NCBI RefSeq assembly: GCF_002802875.1
Contig: NZ_PEBI01000001.1
Location: 335,830-399,829, forward strand
Direction: 5' to 3'
DNA: 64,000 nucleotides
Source: Bifidobacterium primatium
Lineage (GTDB): Bacteria; Actinomycetota; Actinomycetes; Actinomycetales; Bifidobacteriaceae
Numbering within the stretch: the stretch's first letter is position 1; the number at the start of each line of letters is the position of its first letter. Positions 45,537-56,430 of the stretch are shown in pieces. The notes under the pieces were generated by a model that was given only the letters and a program-made list of their open reading frames with translations, made no database searches and was not told the DNA's origin. The translations under genes were made by a program, and so were the position numbers.

Positions 45537-46415
45537 TCAGTCGCGCGGGGCGAGGACGTTGGCGAGATGCGCCAGCGTCATGGTCGATTCCGCCGGCAGA
45601 TAGCGCGGATCGTCGTCATCGATCGTCGGGTCGGGGATGACGTACACCTGAGCCGGGGTGTCGGGGAAGATGGTCTCCTGCGCACGGGCCTGCTCGCGAA
45701 TCCAATCGGCCAGCGATCGGTCGTTGTGGAAGACCAGCATGTTAGAGTCGCCCAATGCGGCGGCGATGTCCGCATACGTGGGATAGTCGAGGTTTGCGGC
45801 GATGGCGTCGCGGGCCCGAGTAATATCGGGCGCGGCGGTCTCGTCGAGATCGGTCAGCAGCGCGTCGAACACGGCGTCGATGCTGCGGTAGATGATCACC
45901 GGGTTCTTGCGCTGGTTCGAACGCGAGTACACGCTGGAGACGAACCATGCGCCGGGGTCGGCGGGCACGGCGCGCATCGGCTGGTTCTTCTTCCAGTTCT
46001 TCGTGCGTCGCACGTCCACGATCGGCTCGTCGTCGGGACGTTTGACCCGCACGTCCACATGGTTGCTCATCAACGCCCAGAGCGACCGGGCGTCCTTGAA
46101 CCGCCGGGCGTTGCCGGAGCCGTCCGCCGCGGCGTGGGAGGCGCGCTGGGCGAGCGTCTTGAGACTGATGGTGTTGCCGGTCGGGGCGTCCGGTCCGTCG
46201 TCGGCGTCATCGTCGGCGAGCGGCGGATTGCCGTCGAGGACGTCGAGGATGTCAAGGAACAGGTTGCGAAGATTGTGATAGTAGCGGTCCGTCGTCAACG
46301 GATACTGTTCCTGCTCGCCGTAGACGTGCGTCGTACGGAAGCTGCCGTCATCGGCAGCCACCCGCAGGACGATGTCGCGCTCGCCGGGAACCGTGCGCAA
46401 TTCATAACGTGTCAT
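45537..46415 (-). CDS. conserved hypothetical protein, unrecognised
   Basis: A 292-residue soluble acidic protein of unknown function. It is rich in Asp and Arg, with no signal or membrane segment. Distinct stretches are YELRTVPGERDIVLRVAADDG, HVYGEQEQYPLTTDRYYHNLRNLFLDIL, YRSIDAVFDALLTDLDE and LVFHNDRSLADWIREQA. GGAGTGT precedes the ATG at 46415, so this start is preferred over 46424. It is the last gene before the folate operon end and is convergent with tesB. Confidence 0.6.
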   Translation of the reverse strand: MTRYELRTVPGERDIVLRVAADDGSFRTTHVYGEQEQYPLTTDRYYHNLRNLFLDILDVLDGNPPLADDDADDGPDAPTGNTISLKTLAQRASHAAADGSGNARRFKDARSLWALMSNHVDVRVKRPDDEPIVDVRRTKNWKKNQPMRAVPADPGAWFVSSVYSRSNQRKNPVIIYRSIDAVFDALLTDLDETAAPDITRARDAIAANLDYPTYADIAAALGDSNMLVFHNDRSLADWIREQARAQETIFPDTPAQVYVIPDPTIDDDDPRYLPAESTMTLAHLANVLAPRD

Positions 46416-46472
46416 ACACTCCATTGTGGCACAGCGGAGCCGATTGCGGAGCTTCTTGGCTATTGGACGGAA

Positions 46473-47072
46473 TCAACGCGTCTTGCGACGGCCGTTCCGA
46501 TGGTCCGTCCCGTCGGCGGTTCTGCCGGTCTTTTCCGCGCCGCCCGCACCCGCCGCGCCGGCGGTGCCGGCCGCCGGCGCGAGATTGCGGCGCCGTTCCG
46601 CCTCCTTGACCTTCGGATGCTCCGGACCGTCCTTCGGCGGCAGCTGGCACCAGTACTCCCCCACGATGCCGATGACCATGTCGATGAGGCAGATGACCGT
46701 GGCGACGCCGCATTCGAGCGCGGCGTCGCTGTAGAACTCCGCTTCGAGATGGCCGAGGCTCATGATGAGCTGGCCGCCGTACCATCCGGCGAGCGCCGCC
46801 CCCGCTATGCCAAGCGACTTCGCCAGCAGCAGCGTGTTGACGGCGCGGTCCATGCTCATGACCTTGATGTCGCCCTTGACGTATTTATGCACCTGCCATG
46901 ACAGGACGAGCACGAGCGTGCCCAGCATGGCGAGCAGCAGGGACACGAGCCACGGGGCGCCCATGAGCGTGTAGGCGCTGTGCTCGGTGACCTTGACCAA
47001 TGTGGCGCCGCAGAGGGTGCCCAGGACAATGGAGACCACGTACTGCCACCATGGTGTGCGTCGTACCTTCAT
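46473..47072 (-). CDS. DUF3180 family membrane protein
   Basis: A 199-residue protein with four membrane spans (YVVSIVLGTLCGATLVKV, VSLLLAMLGTLVLVLSW, LLLAKSLGIAGAALAGWYGG, ATVICLIDMVIGIVG). A long hydrophilic Ala/Gly/Arg tail follows. DUF3180 proteins are found behind folK in many actinobacteria, which matches this position behind the FolB-FolK gene. The role is unknown. Confidence 0.82.
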   Translation of the reverse strand: MKVRRTPWWQYVVSIVLGTLCGATLVKVTEHSAYTLMGAPWLVSLLLAMLGTLVLVLSWQVHKYVKGDIKVMSMDRAVNTLLLAKSLGIAGAALAGWYGGQLIMSLGHLEAEFYSDAALECGVATVICLIDMVIGIVGEYWCQLPPKDGPEHPKVKEAERRRNLAPAAGTAGAAGAGGAEKTGRTADGTDHRNGRRKTR

Positions 47073-47153
47073 GCCTTGCCTCCTTGGATTGAGGTTCGAT
47101 TGTGGTTCGTTTCCCTGCTATGGATGCCGGAGCCGGAGATGCCGGCGACGCGG

Positions 47154-48134
47154 TCAGATGACCGATCCGCCGAGGATCCAGCTGTCGGAGACCTTCTCAA
47201 TCCGGTCGCGGTCGGGCGTCTGCGCAAGCAGTTCGGCGACCGGTCCGCCGTGGGGTCCGGAGAGCATGGCCTCGGGTTCGAGGTCGGCCCATGGGGCGAG
47301 CACGAACGCCCGCTGCCAGGCGCGCGGATGCGGCAGGGTCAGATGCGGGTCGGCGCTGGTCTCGCCGTCGAAGTCGATGATGTCGAGGTCGAGCGGGCGC
47401 GAGCCCCAATGCACATCGCGGGAGCGGCCGTGCGCCGATTCGATGGTCTGCAGTGCCTGCAGCAGCGTTTCGGCGTCGAGCGTGGTGGTCACCTCGATGA
47501 CGGCGTTGAGGAAGTCCGGCGTGCCGGGTTCCATGCCCCAGGCCGCAGTGCGGTAGAGCGGCGAGATGCCGTTGACCTGGTTGCCGGGCACGCCGTCGAT
47601 GGCGACGACGGCGGCGCGCAGCGTCTGTTCGACGTCGCCGAGGTTGCCGCCCATGGCGATGACCGCGGTGTGGGGTGTATCGGGCCGCCTGCCGTCGGCG
47701 CCTACGACGGCGCCGTCCGCCGCTGGGTTCTGCGCGGCCGCGGCCTGCGATGCGGCCGTAATCGGCGCCGGTTCGGGGTCTCGGGCGCGTTCGATGGTCA
47801 CGCTCACGTCGCCGAACGGCACCTTGATGGGCGCCTTGGGCTTGTGCACGGTCACGATGACGCGCTGGATGCGGTGCGACAGCAGGATGGAGTCGGCGAT
47901 CTTCGTGGCGAGTCGTTCGATGAGGTCGACGTGCTCGCCTTCGATAACGTTGACGATGCGCTTGGCGATCTGCCCGTAGTCGACGGTGGCGGCGAGGTCA
48001 TCGCTGGCGCCTGCCTCGGAAAGGTCGAGGAACATGGTGGCGTCGACGATGAACGGCTGCGGCTCGACGTGTTCGAAGTCGAGGACGCCGTGCGTGGCTT
48101 CGGCGCGTACGCCGGTGAGTCGGATGGAATCCAT
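47154..48134 (-). CDS. folBK: bifunctional dihydroneopterin aldolase / HPPK (FolB-FolK fusion)
   Basis: A 326-residue fusion. Residues 1-120 are FolB (DSIRLTGVRAEATHGVLDFEHVEPQPFIVDATMFLDL, and VTVHKPKAPI). After an Ala/Pro linker, residues 160-320 are FolK (AVIAMGGNLGDVEQTLR, SPLYRTAAWGMEPGTPDFLNAVIEV, GSRPLDLDIIDFDG, LPHPRAWQRAFVLAPWADL). It catalyses two consecutive steps from dihydroneopterin to hydroxymethyl-dihydropterin pyrophosphate. FolP, its direct downstream partner in the pathway, is encoded next to it. AAAGG precedes the ATG at 48134. Confidence 0.92.
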   Translation of the reverse strand: MDSIRLTGVRAEATHGVLDFEHVEPQPFIVDATMFLDLSEAGASDDLAATVDYGQIAKRIVNVIEGEHVDLIERLATKIADSILLSHRIQRVIVTVHKPKAPIKVPFGDVSVTIERARDPEPAPITAASQAAAAQNPAADGAVVGADGRRPDTPHTAVIAMGGNLGDVEQTLRAAVVAIDGVPGNQVNGISPLYRTAAWGMEPGTPDFLNAVIEVTTTLDAETLLQALQTIESAHGRSRDVHWGSRPLDLDIIDFDGETSADPHLTLPHPRAWQRAFVLAPWADLEPEAMLSGPHGGPVAELLAQTPDRDRIEKVSDSWILGGSVI

Positions 48135-48162
48135 GATGGCCTTTCTTGTATGGTTCGGACGA

Positions 48163-49038
48163 CTAGGCGGCGTACTGCTTCCAGATGGTGGCCGCACGGA
48201 CGGCGGCGATGGACCGACGTACGTCGTGCACGCGTACGGCCCATGCGCCGTGTTCGGCGCACAGGGCCGACAGGGCGGCGGTGACGTTGTCCTTGTCGTC
48301 CATGGTCGGCTCCTCGATGCCGGCTTCGGCCAGCATGGCGCCGATGAACCGCTTGCGCGACTGGCCGATGAGCACCGGGTATCCGGTGGCCTTGAACGCG
48401 GCGAGACCGGCGAGCAGCGGCAGGTTGTGTTCGATGCCGGGCTTGGAGAAGCCGAGGCCCGGGTCGATGACGATGCGTTCGGGCCTGACGCCGGCGGCGA
48501 TCACGTCGTCGACCTGCCGCATGAGTTCGTCGCGTACGTCGTTGAGGACGCCATGCTCGTAGTGCGAGGTGTCGGCGTCGGGCGCGGCGCCGCCGTGCGA
48601 GCCGGCGAGCCAGCCGCGCCAGTGCTGCACGATATACAGGCAGTCGTGGTCGGCGACGACGTGCGGCAGCTCCTTGTCGAGGCGGCCGCCGGAGACGTCG
48701 TTGATGATCTGCGCGCCTTCGTCGAGCGCCGCGGCGGCGACGGACGCGCGCGTGGTGTCGATGGAGAGCACGGCGCCGGGGTGGTCGATGAGCGCCGTGA
48801 CGGCGCCGGTGATGCGCGTCAGCTCGTCCTCCTCGCTGACGCGTTTGGCGCCGGGGCGCGTGGATTCGGCGCCGATGTCGATGATGTCGGCACCGTCGGC
48901 CATCATGTCGGCGCCGTGCCGGCGTGCCTTGGCGGGGTCGAGCCACAGGCCGCCGTCGGAGAACGAGTCCTCGGTGATGTTGAGCACGCCCATGACGAGC
49001 GTGCGGGATGAATCATGCAATGCGTTGAGATCGGTCAA
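48163..49038 (-). CDS. folP: dihydropteroate synthase
   Basis: A 291-residue TIM-barrel enzyme that joins hydroxymethyl-dihydropterin pyrophosphate and p-aminobenzoate. Signature segments are LVMGVLNITEDSFSDGG, DIIDIGAESTRPGAKRVS, LSIDTTRASVAAAALDEGAQIINDVSGG and VIDPGLGFSKPGIEHNLPLL. The pterin site ends with LIGQSRKRFIG and AWAVRVHDVRRSIAAVR. The start is set at TTG 49038 because AAGGGG lies upstream and the protein then begins seven residues before the conserved strand. The longer open frame to 49215 crosses a terminator hairpin. It is the target of sulfonamides in other bacteria. Confidence 0.9.
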   Translation of the reverse strand: MTDLNALHDSSRTLVMGVLNITEDSFSDGGLWLDPAKARRHGADMMADGADIIDIGAESTRPGAKRVSEEDELTRITGAVTALIDHPGAVLSIDTTRASVAAAALDEGAQIINDVSGGRLDKELPHVVADHDCLYIVQHWRGWLAGSHGGAAPDADTSHYEHGVLNDVRDELMRQVDDVIAAGVRPERIVIDPGLGFSKPGIEHNLPLLAGLAAFKATGYPVLIGQSRKRFIGAMLAEAGIEEPTMDDKDNVTAALSALCAEHGAWAVRVHDVRRSIAAVRAATIWKQYAA

Positions 49039-49130
49039 TGGTACTGACGCCCCTTCGATGCTTTCTCGTGAATCTTTCTCACGAATCCTTCTTGGGAATC
49101 TTTGCTGGAAACCCGCCTTGTAATGTGCAA

Positions 49131-49164
49131 AAGCTCCCCTTGCCGAACGTGCGAAGGGGAGCTT
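49131..49164 (-). terminator. hairpin between folE and folP
   Basis: AAGCTCCCCTT (49131-49141) pairs exactly with AAGGGGAGCTT (49154-49164). Read on the minus strand it is followed by TTTTGC. It lies 61 bases past the folE stop, inside the folate operon, so it may attenuate expression of folP and folBK. Confidence 0.65.
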
Positions 49165-49224
49165 CGACTCCGTCGTGTCCGTATCGATGTCGGGATATTC
49201 CGGATATCCCGACATTCCGACGGA

Positions 49225-49793
49225 TCAGTGCTGGGAGAAGATGAGGCTCATGGCCTCGGCGCGGGTGGCGGGGTTCTTGAGTACGCCGCGCACCGCGGAG
49301 GTGACCGTGCGGGCCTGCGACTTCTTGATGCCGCGCATCGACATGCACAGGTGCTCGCATTCGGTGACGACGATGACGCCGCGGGCGTCCACGTGCTCCA
49401 TGAGCGCATCGGCGATCTGCTGGGTGAGGCGTTCCTGCACCTGCGGGCGGCGGGCATACACCTCGACCAGTCGGGCGAGCTTGCTCAGACCGGTCACGCC
49501 CTCCTTGGAGGGGATGTAGCCGACGTGGGCCACGCCGTGGAACGGGAGCAGGTGATGCTCACACACCGAATAGAGCTCGATGTCGCGCACGAGCACCATC
49601 TCCTCGGTGTCCACGCGGAACCGTGCGGAGAGCACGTCCTTCGGGTCCTGCTGGAGTCCGGCGAAAATCTCGCGCGAGGCGCGGGCGATGCGGTCCGGGG
49701 TGTCGAGCAGGCCCTCGCGGTCGGGGTCCTCGCCAATGGATTTCAGGTAGAGGCGCACGGCCTGGCGCACGCCTTCCTCGTCGTATGCTGCCA

Positions 49794-49794
<1 letters not shown>
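49225..49794 (-). CDS. folE: GTP cyclohydrolase I
   Basis: A 189-residue type I enzyme that makes dihydroneopterin triphosphate from GTP, the first step of folate synthesis. The zinc and active-site residues are in [22 protein letters not shown] and [17 protein letters not shown] (Cys, His, Cys). It ends with [20 protein letters not shown]. The ATG at 49794 overlaps the ftsH stop by one base, so translation is coupled to ftsH. Confidence 0.95.
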
Positions 49795-51910
<2,116 letters not shown>

Positions 51911-51911
<1 letters not shown>

Positions 51912-52474
51912 TATTGTTGCTCTCCTTGGTAAACCTTGGGTGCCAGCACCGCGATCGAATCGAGGTTCCGGTACCGCTCGTCATAATCCAGACCAAATCC
52001 CACCACGAATTTATCCGGAATCTCGTACCCCTTGTATTTCACATCAATGTGGACCTCGTGTCGCGCGGGTTTCTCCAACAGGGCAAAAACCTCCACCGAG
52101 GCCGCGCCGCGGCGCTTGAGCTCCTTGATGAGCCAGTCGAGCGTGATGCCGGAATCGATGATGTCCTCGACGATCAGCACGTGACGTCCCTTCACGTCCG
52201 TCGAAAGGTCCTGCCTGACGGTGATCTTGCCCGACGAGACCGTGCCCGAACCGTAGCTGGAAAGGCTCATGAAATCCATGGTCACGGGAATGCTCAGGGC
52301 CTGCGAGAACGCCGCCAGCGTGTTGACGGCCCCCTTCAGCACGGCGATCAGCAGCGGATCCTTGCCGGCATAGTCACGATCCACCTGTGCGGCCACTTCT
52401 CGAATCTTGGCATCGATCTGCTCTTTGCTGACGAGCTCCTCAGCGATGTCGTCTTGGATATCAGCGATTTTCAT
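51911..52474 (-). CDS. hpt: hypoxanthine phosphoribosyltransferase
   Basis: A 187-residue purine salvage enzyme. The PRPP-binding motif is HVLIVEDIIDSGITLDWL. The flexible loop includes MDFMSLSSYGSGTVSSGKITV, and the purine end reads FVVGFGLDYDERYRNLDSIAVL. The tilS-hpt-ftsH order is conserved in Gram-positive bacteria and actinobacteria. Its stop overlaps the ftsH start; its start is inside the end of tilS. An ATG at 52486 is an alternative start. Confidence 0.95.
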
Positions 52475-53570
52475 GCACTCTATCATGGCACACGAGAATG
52501 ACGTGACCCTGACGACATGCTGAATATGCGCTGGAAAGACGCACCGCTCCCTGACCATGCCAGTTCGCGACCAATGCATCGACGGCGTCGACGTGCCGCG
52601 AGGACGCCCCGGCGCCCGCATGAGCGAGCGCGCGGGCGATCACGCGGCCCCGGATGGCCGGATGCTCGCCGCCCAGCGCCGCGGCGTCGATGCGCGCGGC
52701 GACCGTCGGAGAATTGGACGACGAATCCTCGGGATGGTTCACGACCCGTTCGTATACCGACCTTGCCCGTTCGTCGATGTAGTCCTTGTCGCGCTGGGCG
52801 AAGCCGGCGCTGCGGCTCAGATGCTCCACGAGGTCGGTGTCGGTCAGATGGGAGAGATACGGCAGCAGGGCATGCCGCACGCGTGAGCGCAGCGGCAGGT
52901 CGGTGGAGAGGCCGCCTTCGTCGGCGGCGTCGCCGTTCGTGGGGTCGTCCCACCATTCGACGCCCCGTGTCTCGCAGATCTCGGTGGTCTGCCGGCGGGT
53001 CAGGTCGAGGAACGGACGGGCGAAGAGCACGCCGTCACGGTCGATGACCCGCGGCATGCCGGCGAGCGCGTCGAGGCCGACGGTGCGCAGCAGTCCGAGC
53101 AGTACGGTTTCGGCCTGGTCGTCGCGGGTGTGGGCGAGCAGCATGGCGACCGCCCGGTATTCGATGGCCGTTTCGATGAGCGCATCGTATCGGGCGGAAC
53201 GGGCGTCGGCCTCGGTGCCGGCGCCGGTGGACGGCACCACCACGCGCCGTACGATCACGGGGTCCATGCCGAAGCCGCGGCATCGGCCGGCGGCTTCGTC
53301 CGCGACGGCGGACGAGCCGGCGACCAGCCCGTGGTCGACGATGACGGCGCCGCATCGTACGCCGAGGGTGCCGCATACGGTGGCGGTGATGGATGCGAGG
53401 GCGAGGGAATCGCGGCCTCCCGAGCACGCCACCAACACCAGGGGCGCGTCCGGTGACGGCTCGTGCCTGCCGTGTTCGCGCAGAACGGATGACTGTCGGG
53501 TGATGCCGATGTCGGCGAGGCATCGCCGTACGTCGCCGACGGCCTGACGGATGGTCGGGGTGTATGCCAT
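52461..53570 (-). CDS. tilS: tRNA(Ile)-lysidine synthase
   Basis: A 369-residue enzyme that converts C34 of the minor tRNA-Ile to lysidine, essential for AUA decoding. The ATP-pyrophosphatase loop SGGRDS is at residues 50-55, with the family variant R for K. GVRCGAVIVDHGL, the LLAHTRDDQAETVLLGLLRTVGLDALAGM substrate region, and LFARPFLDLTRRQT follow. The C-terminal part is degenerate and lacks a clear TilS C-domain. It follows dacB by eight bases and overlaps hpt by 14, so it is the second gene of the operon. Confidence 0.92.
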   Translation of the reverse strand: MAYTPTIRQAVGDVRRCLADIGITRQSSVLREHGRHEPSPDAPLVLVACSGGRDSLALASITATVCGTLGVRCGAVIVDHGLVAGSSAVADEAAGRCRGFGMDPVIVRRVVVPSTGAGTEADARSARYDALIETAIEYRAVAMLLAHTRDDQAETVLLGLLRTVGLDALAGMPRVIDRDGVLFARPFLDLTRRQTTEICETRGVEWWDDPTNGDAADEGGLSTDLPLRSRVRHALLPYLSHLTDTDLVEHLSRSAGFAQRDKDYIDERARSVYERVVNHPEDSSSNSPTVAARIDAAALGGEHPAIRGRVIARALAHAGAGASSRHVDAVDALVANWHGQGAVRLSSAYSACRQGHVILVCHDRVHENR

Positions 53571-53578
53571 GGCGGGGA

Positions 53579-55090
53579 TCAGAGCTCCGGAAGCTTGCCT
53601 ACGAGGGTGTCGACCGCGGTCATCGCCTCCCACATGTTGGCGGGCTTGTTCACGATGATCGAGAAGGTGAGCACGCCGCCCTTGGTGCGCGAGACGTTGC
53701 CGGTCATGGAGGTCACGTCGCCGAGGGTGCCGGTCTTGAGCCGGATGAGACCGTCGGCGGAGCCGGGCAGCTGACGATGCAGCGCCGTGCCGGAGAGGCC
53801 GCTGACGGCGAGGCCCTCGATGGCGGGGGCGTATTCGTCGTCGCCCGACGCATATTTCGCCTGCACCTGCATGAGCGCGGTGACGGTGAGCTTCGAGCCG
53901 GAGGACAGGCCGGAGCAGTCGGCGATGACGATGCCGTCGGTATCGATGCCGGCCTTGTCGAGGGCCTTCCTCACCGCAGTCGCGGCGCCTTCGGGCGAGT
54001 TCTCCTCGCCGGTTTTGAGCGCGGTGAGCCGGCCGAACAGTTCGGCCTCGGTGTTGTCGGAGTTCTTGAGCATGAAGGACATGATCTCGCTCAATGGGGC
54101 GGAGCTCACCGAGGCGATGGGCTTGCCGGAGTCGGGCGCCTCGCCCTGGCTGACGGAGCCGCCGACCTTGATGCCCTGCTTGCCGAGCTGTTTGGCGAAT
54201 TCGGAGGCCACGCGGGCCGCGCCGTCGGCGAAGCGGGTCGGATACGCGGATTCCACGTCGGGGTTGCTCGGCTTGGTCGTGCCGCTCCAGTTGCGGGCCT
54301 CGTCGATGGCCATCGACGACATCGGCGCCGCATAGAGCATGTCGTTGCCGCCGTTGTTGCTGGAGATGGTGTCGGGGAATCGCTTCGTGCCGAAGAGCGA
54401 GTCGTCGTATGCGACCGACACCGCGGTGACGCCCTTGGCCTTGAGCGCGGCGGCAGTGCGCTGCACCAGGGTGGTCACGCCGGCGCGGCCGTTCACATGC
54501 GAGGCGTCGCTTGCCCCGGAGCCGAGCAGCATGTCGCCGTTGCCCTTGAGCACGATGCGTACGCTGCCGTCGCCCTGTTCGGCGCCGCCGTCGGCCAGAT
54601 ACACCTCGGTGTCGAGCGTGGACGACATGTCGAGCGCGTTGGATGCGGCGAACGCCGTCATCGTCTTCATGGTCGAGGCGGGCTCGCGCGGCGTGCCCTG
54701 GTTGCGCTGCACGATGGGATTGCCCTGCGCGTCGGCGATGACCAGCGAGTAGTCGTTGCCCACGCCCTTCGTCTTGGCGAAGGCGTCGACGAGAGACCCG
54801 GCCTTCGCCGCGTCGATCTTCGGACCGTCGTTGAGTTCGGCGACCATCGGCTTCGACGCGACCACGCTCGTCGCCTGCGGGAACTCCACGGTCCGGACGG
54901 GTTCGACTGTCAGCGGGCCTGGGACGATGTCGAACGCATCGGCGGCCACGTAGCCCATGCCGAGCACGAGCGTCACCACGGCGCTTGCCGCCACGACGCG
55001 CTTGCGCTGCGCGATCATGCGCTTGCGGGCGCGCAACGCGCGACGGGACTCCCCCGAAACGTTCCTCTGGTCGGATGCCACTGCGGTCAC
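53579..55090 (-). CDS. dacB: D-alanyl-D-alanine carboxypeptidase/endopeptidase (PBP4, DacB type)
   Basis: A 503-residue penicillin-binding protein. An N-terminal membrane anchor (about residues 31-52) follows a basic cytoplasmic tail. The active-site triad is visible: PASTMK with Ser139/Lys142, the S-D-N motif in MLKNSDNTEAELFG, and LKTGTLGDVTSMTGNV. A large insertion between the first two motifs is typical of the S13 family. It trims peptidoglycan outside the membrane. The start is taken at GTG 55090 with GAGGCAGGATCC upstream; an in-frame GTG at 55144 has no clear ribosome binding site. It leads the tilS operon. Confidence 0.9.
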   Translation of the reverse strand: MTAVASDQRNVSGESRRALRARKRMIAQRKRVVAASAVVTLVLGMGYVAADAFDIVPGPLTVEPVRTVEFPQATSVVASKPMVAELNDGPKIDAAKAGSLVDAFAKTKGVGNDYSLVIADAQGNPIVQRNQGTPREPASTMKTMTAFAASNALDMSSTLDTEVYLADGGAEQGDGSVRIVLKGNGDMLLGSGASDASHVNGRAGVTTLVQRTAAALKAKGVTAVSVAYDDSLFGTKRFPDTISSNNGGNDMLYAAPMSSMAIDEARNWSGTTKPSNPDVESAYPTRFADGAARVASEFAKQLGKQGIKVGGSVSQGEAPDSGKPIASVSSAPLSEIMSFMLKNSDNTEAELFGRLTALKTGEENSPEGAATAVRKALDKAGIDTDGIVIADCSGLSSGSKLTVTALMQVQAKYASGDDEYAPAIEGLAVSGLSGTALHRQLPGSADGLIRLKTGTLGDVTSMTGNVSRTKGGVLTFSIIVNKPANMWEAMTAVDTLVGKLPEL

Positions 55091-55203
55091 GGATCCTGCC
55101 TCATTTCGTCCATTGCGTTCATATGGCCGCGCGTGGAACCTCACGGCCCACGCGCGAATCCTTCAACAGCTTACCGCCATTCCTGCCGCCGTCCTTGTCG
55201 CCG

Positions 55204-56430
55204 TCAGCGTCCGCGGTGCTCGATGGGCTTCCAGCCCGGCTTGGAGAACATGGCCTGGAAGGAGATGGGGATGTAGCTCAGCAGGTAGATGGGGAAGCTC
55301 AGGCAGTAGGCCACGAGCTCCTTGTTCGTGGCGTCGATCTTGTCGCGCTCGGCGATGCAGGTGATGGCGGCGAGCAGCATCATGCCCAATACGGAGGCCA
55401 CGCCGCCGACGATCCAGAAGTTCATGGAGTCGAGCTGGCTTTGCAGCGAGACGAAGCCCAGTGCGATGAACACGCCGGCGAGCACGGTGCGGATCACCGA
55501 CAGCGCGGTGAAGGGGCAGATCAGCAGCGTCAGGTCCACGCAGGAGAAGTCGCGCTCCTTGATGGCGCGCCGCACGAGGGCGGGGCCGTAGTAGCGGAAC
55601 ACCTGCAGGAAGCCGCGCGACCAGCGCAGACGCTGCCTCCAGCTCTGCTTGAACGTCACCGGCTGCTCGTCGTACAGGATGGCGGTGCCACAGTAGCCGA
55701 TGCGGTCGCCGTGCAGAATCGAGTCCATGGTGAATTCGAGGTCCTCGGTGAGCAGATGGAACTTCCATCCGCTGTTGCGCTCCATGATCTCGCGGGAGAA
55801 CATGAATCCGGTGCCGCCCACATGGCAGCTGGAGCCGAAGATCATGCGCGAGCTGTTGAGGAAGCGGGATTCTCGCACGAACCACAGCGCGGAGCCGGAC
55901 GACACCCAGTTGTCGTCGAAGTTCACGGAGTTGCGGAAGCTGGTGAGGATACGGAAGCCCGACTGGAACGCGTTGTTCATCTGCGCGAAGTATTCCTTGT
56001 CGAGCTTGTTGTCGGCGTCGAACACGAAGAACGCATCATACTGCTTGCTGGCGCCGGAGTCGATCATGTGGTTGAGCAGGAACGTAAGCGCATAGCCCTT
56101 GCCGATCTGCGTCTGGTCGAAGCGTTCGATCACATGACAGCCCTTGCTGCGCGCGAGCCCGGCCGTGTCGTCGGTGCAGTTGTCGGCCACCATCCAGATG
56201 TCGATGAGCTCACTCGGATACGACTGGTTGTGGATGCAGTCGATGAGGTTGCCGACGACGTTCTGCTCGTTTCGCGCGGAAATCAGCACGGCGTAGCGCT
56301 TGTTCCGCGGCGCCTCGGGGAACTTCTGCGGCTTGGCCACGAACGACGCCAGCACGCACACCACCTGGTAGATCATGCCGACGGTTCCCAGCACGCCCAG
56401 CAGTACGTCGATGAAGGCAAGCAAGGCCAT
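55204..56430 (-). CDS. processive GT2 glycosyltransferase, membrane-bound
   Basis: A 408-residue BcsA/NodC-like enzyme. One N-terminal span (FIDVLLGVLGTVGMIYQVV) precedes the GT-A domain with YAVLISARNEQ, MVADNCTDDT, the DXD in FVFDADNKLD, the catalytic TEDLE and the product-binding QRLRWSRGF. Three or four C-terminal spans follow. These proteins polymerise or export a polysaccharide or transfer one sugar to a lipid. The AI-2E family gene ends directly before this ATG, so the two are co-transcribed. The linked product is unknown. Confidence 0.88.
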   Translation of the reverse strand: MALLAFIDVLLGVLGTVGMIYQVVCVLASFVAKPQKFPEAPRNKRYAVLISARNEQNVVGNLIDCIHNQSYPSELIDIWMVADNCTDDTAGLARSKGCHVIERFDQTQIGKGYALTFLLNHMIDSGASKQYDAFFVFDADNKLDKEYFAQMNNAFQSGFRILTSFRNSVNFDDNWVSSGSALWFVRESRFLNSSRMIFGSSCHVGGTGFMFSREIMERNSGWKFHLLTEDLEFTMDSILHGDRIGYCGTAILYDEQPVTFKQSWRQRLRWSRGFLQVFRYYGPALVRRAIKERDFSCVDLTLLICPFTALSVIRTVLAGVFIALGFVSLQSQLDSMNFWIVGGVASVLGMMLLAAITCIAERDKIDATNKELVAYCLSFPIYLLSYIPISFQAMFSKPGWKPIEHRGR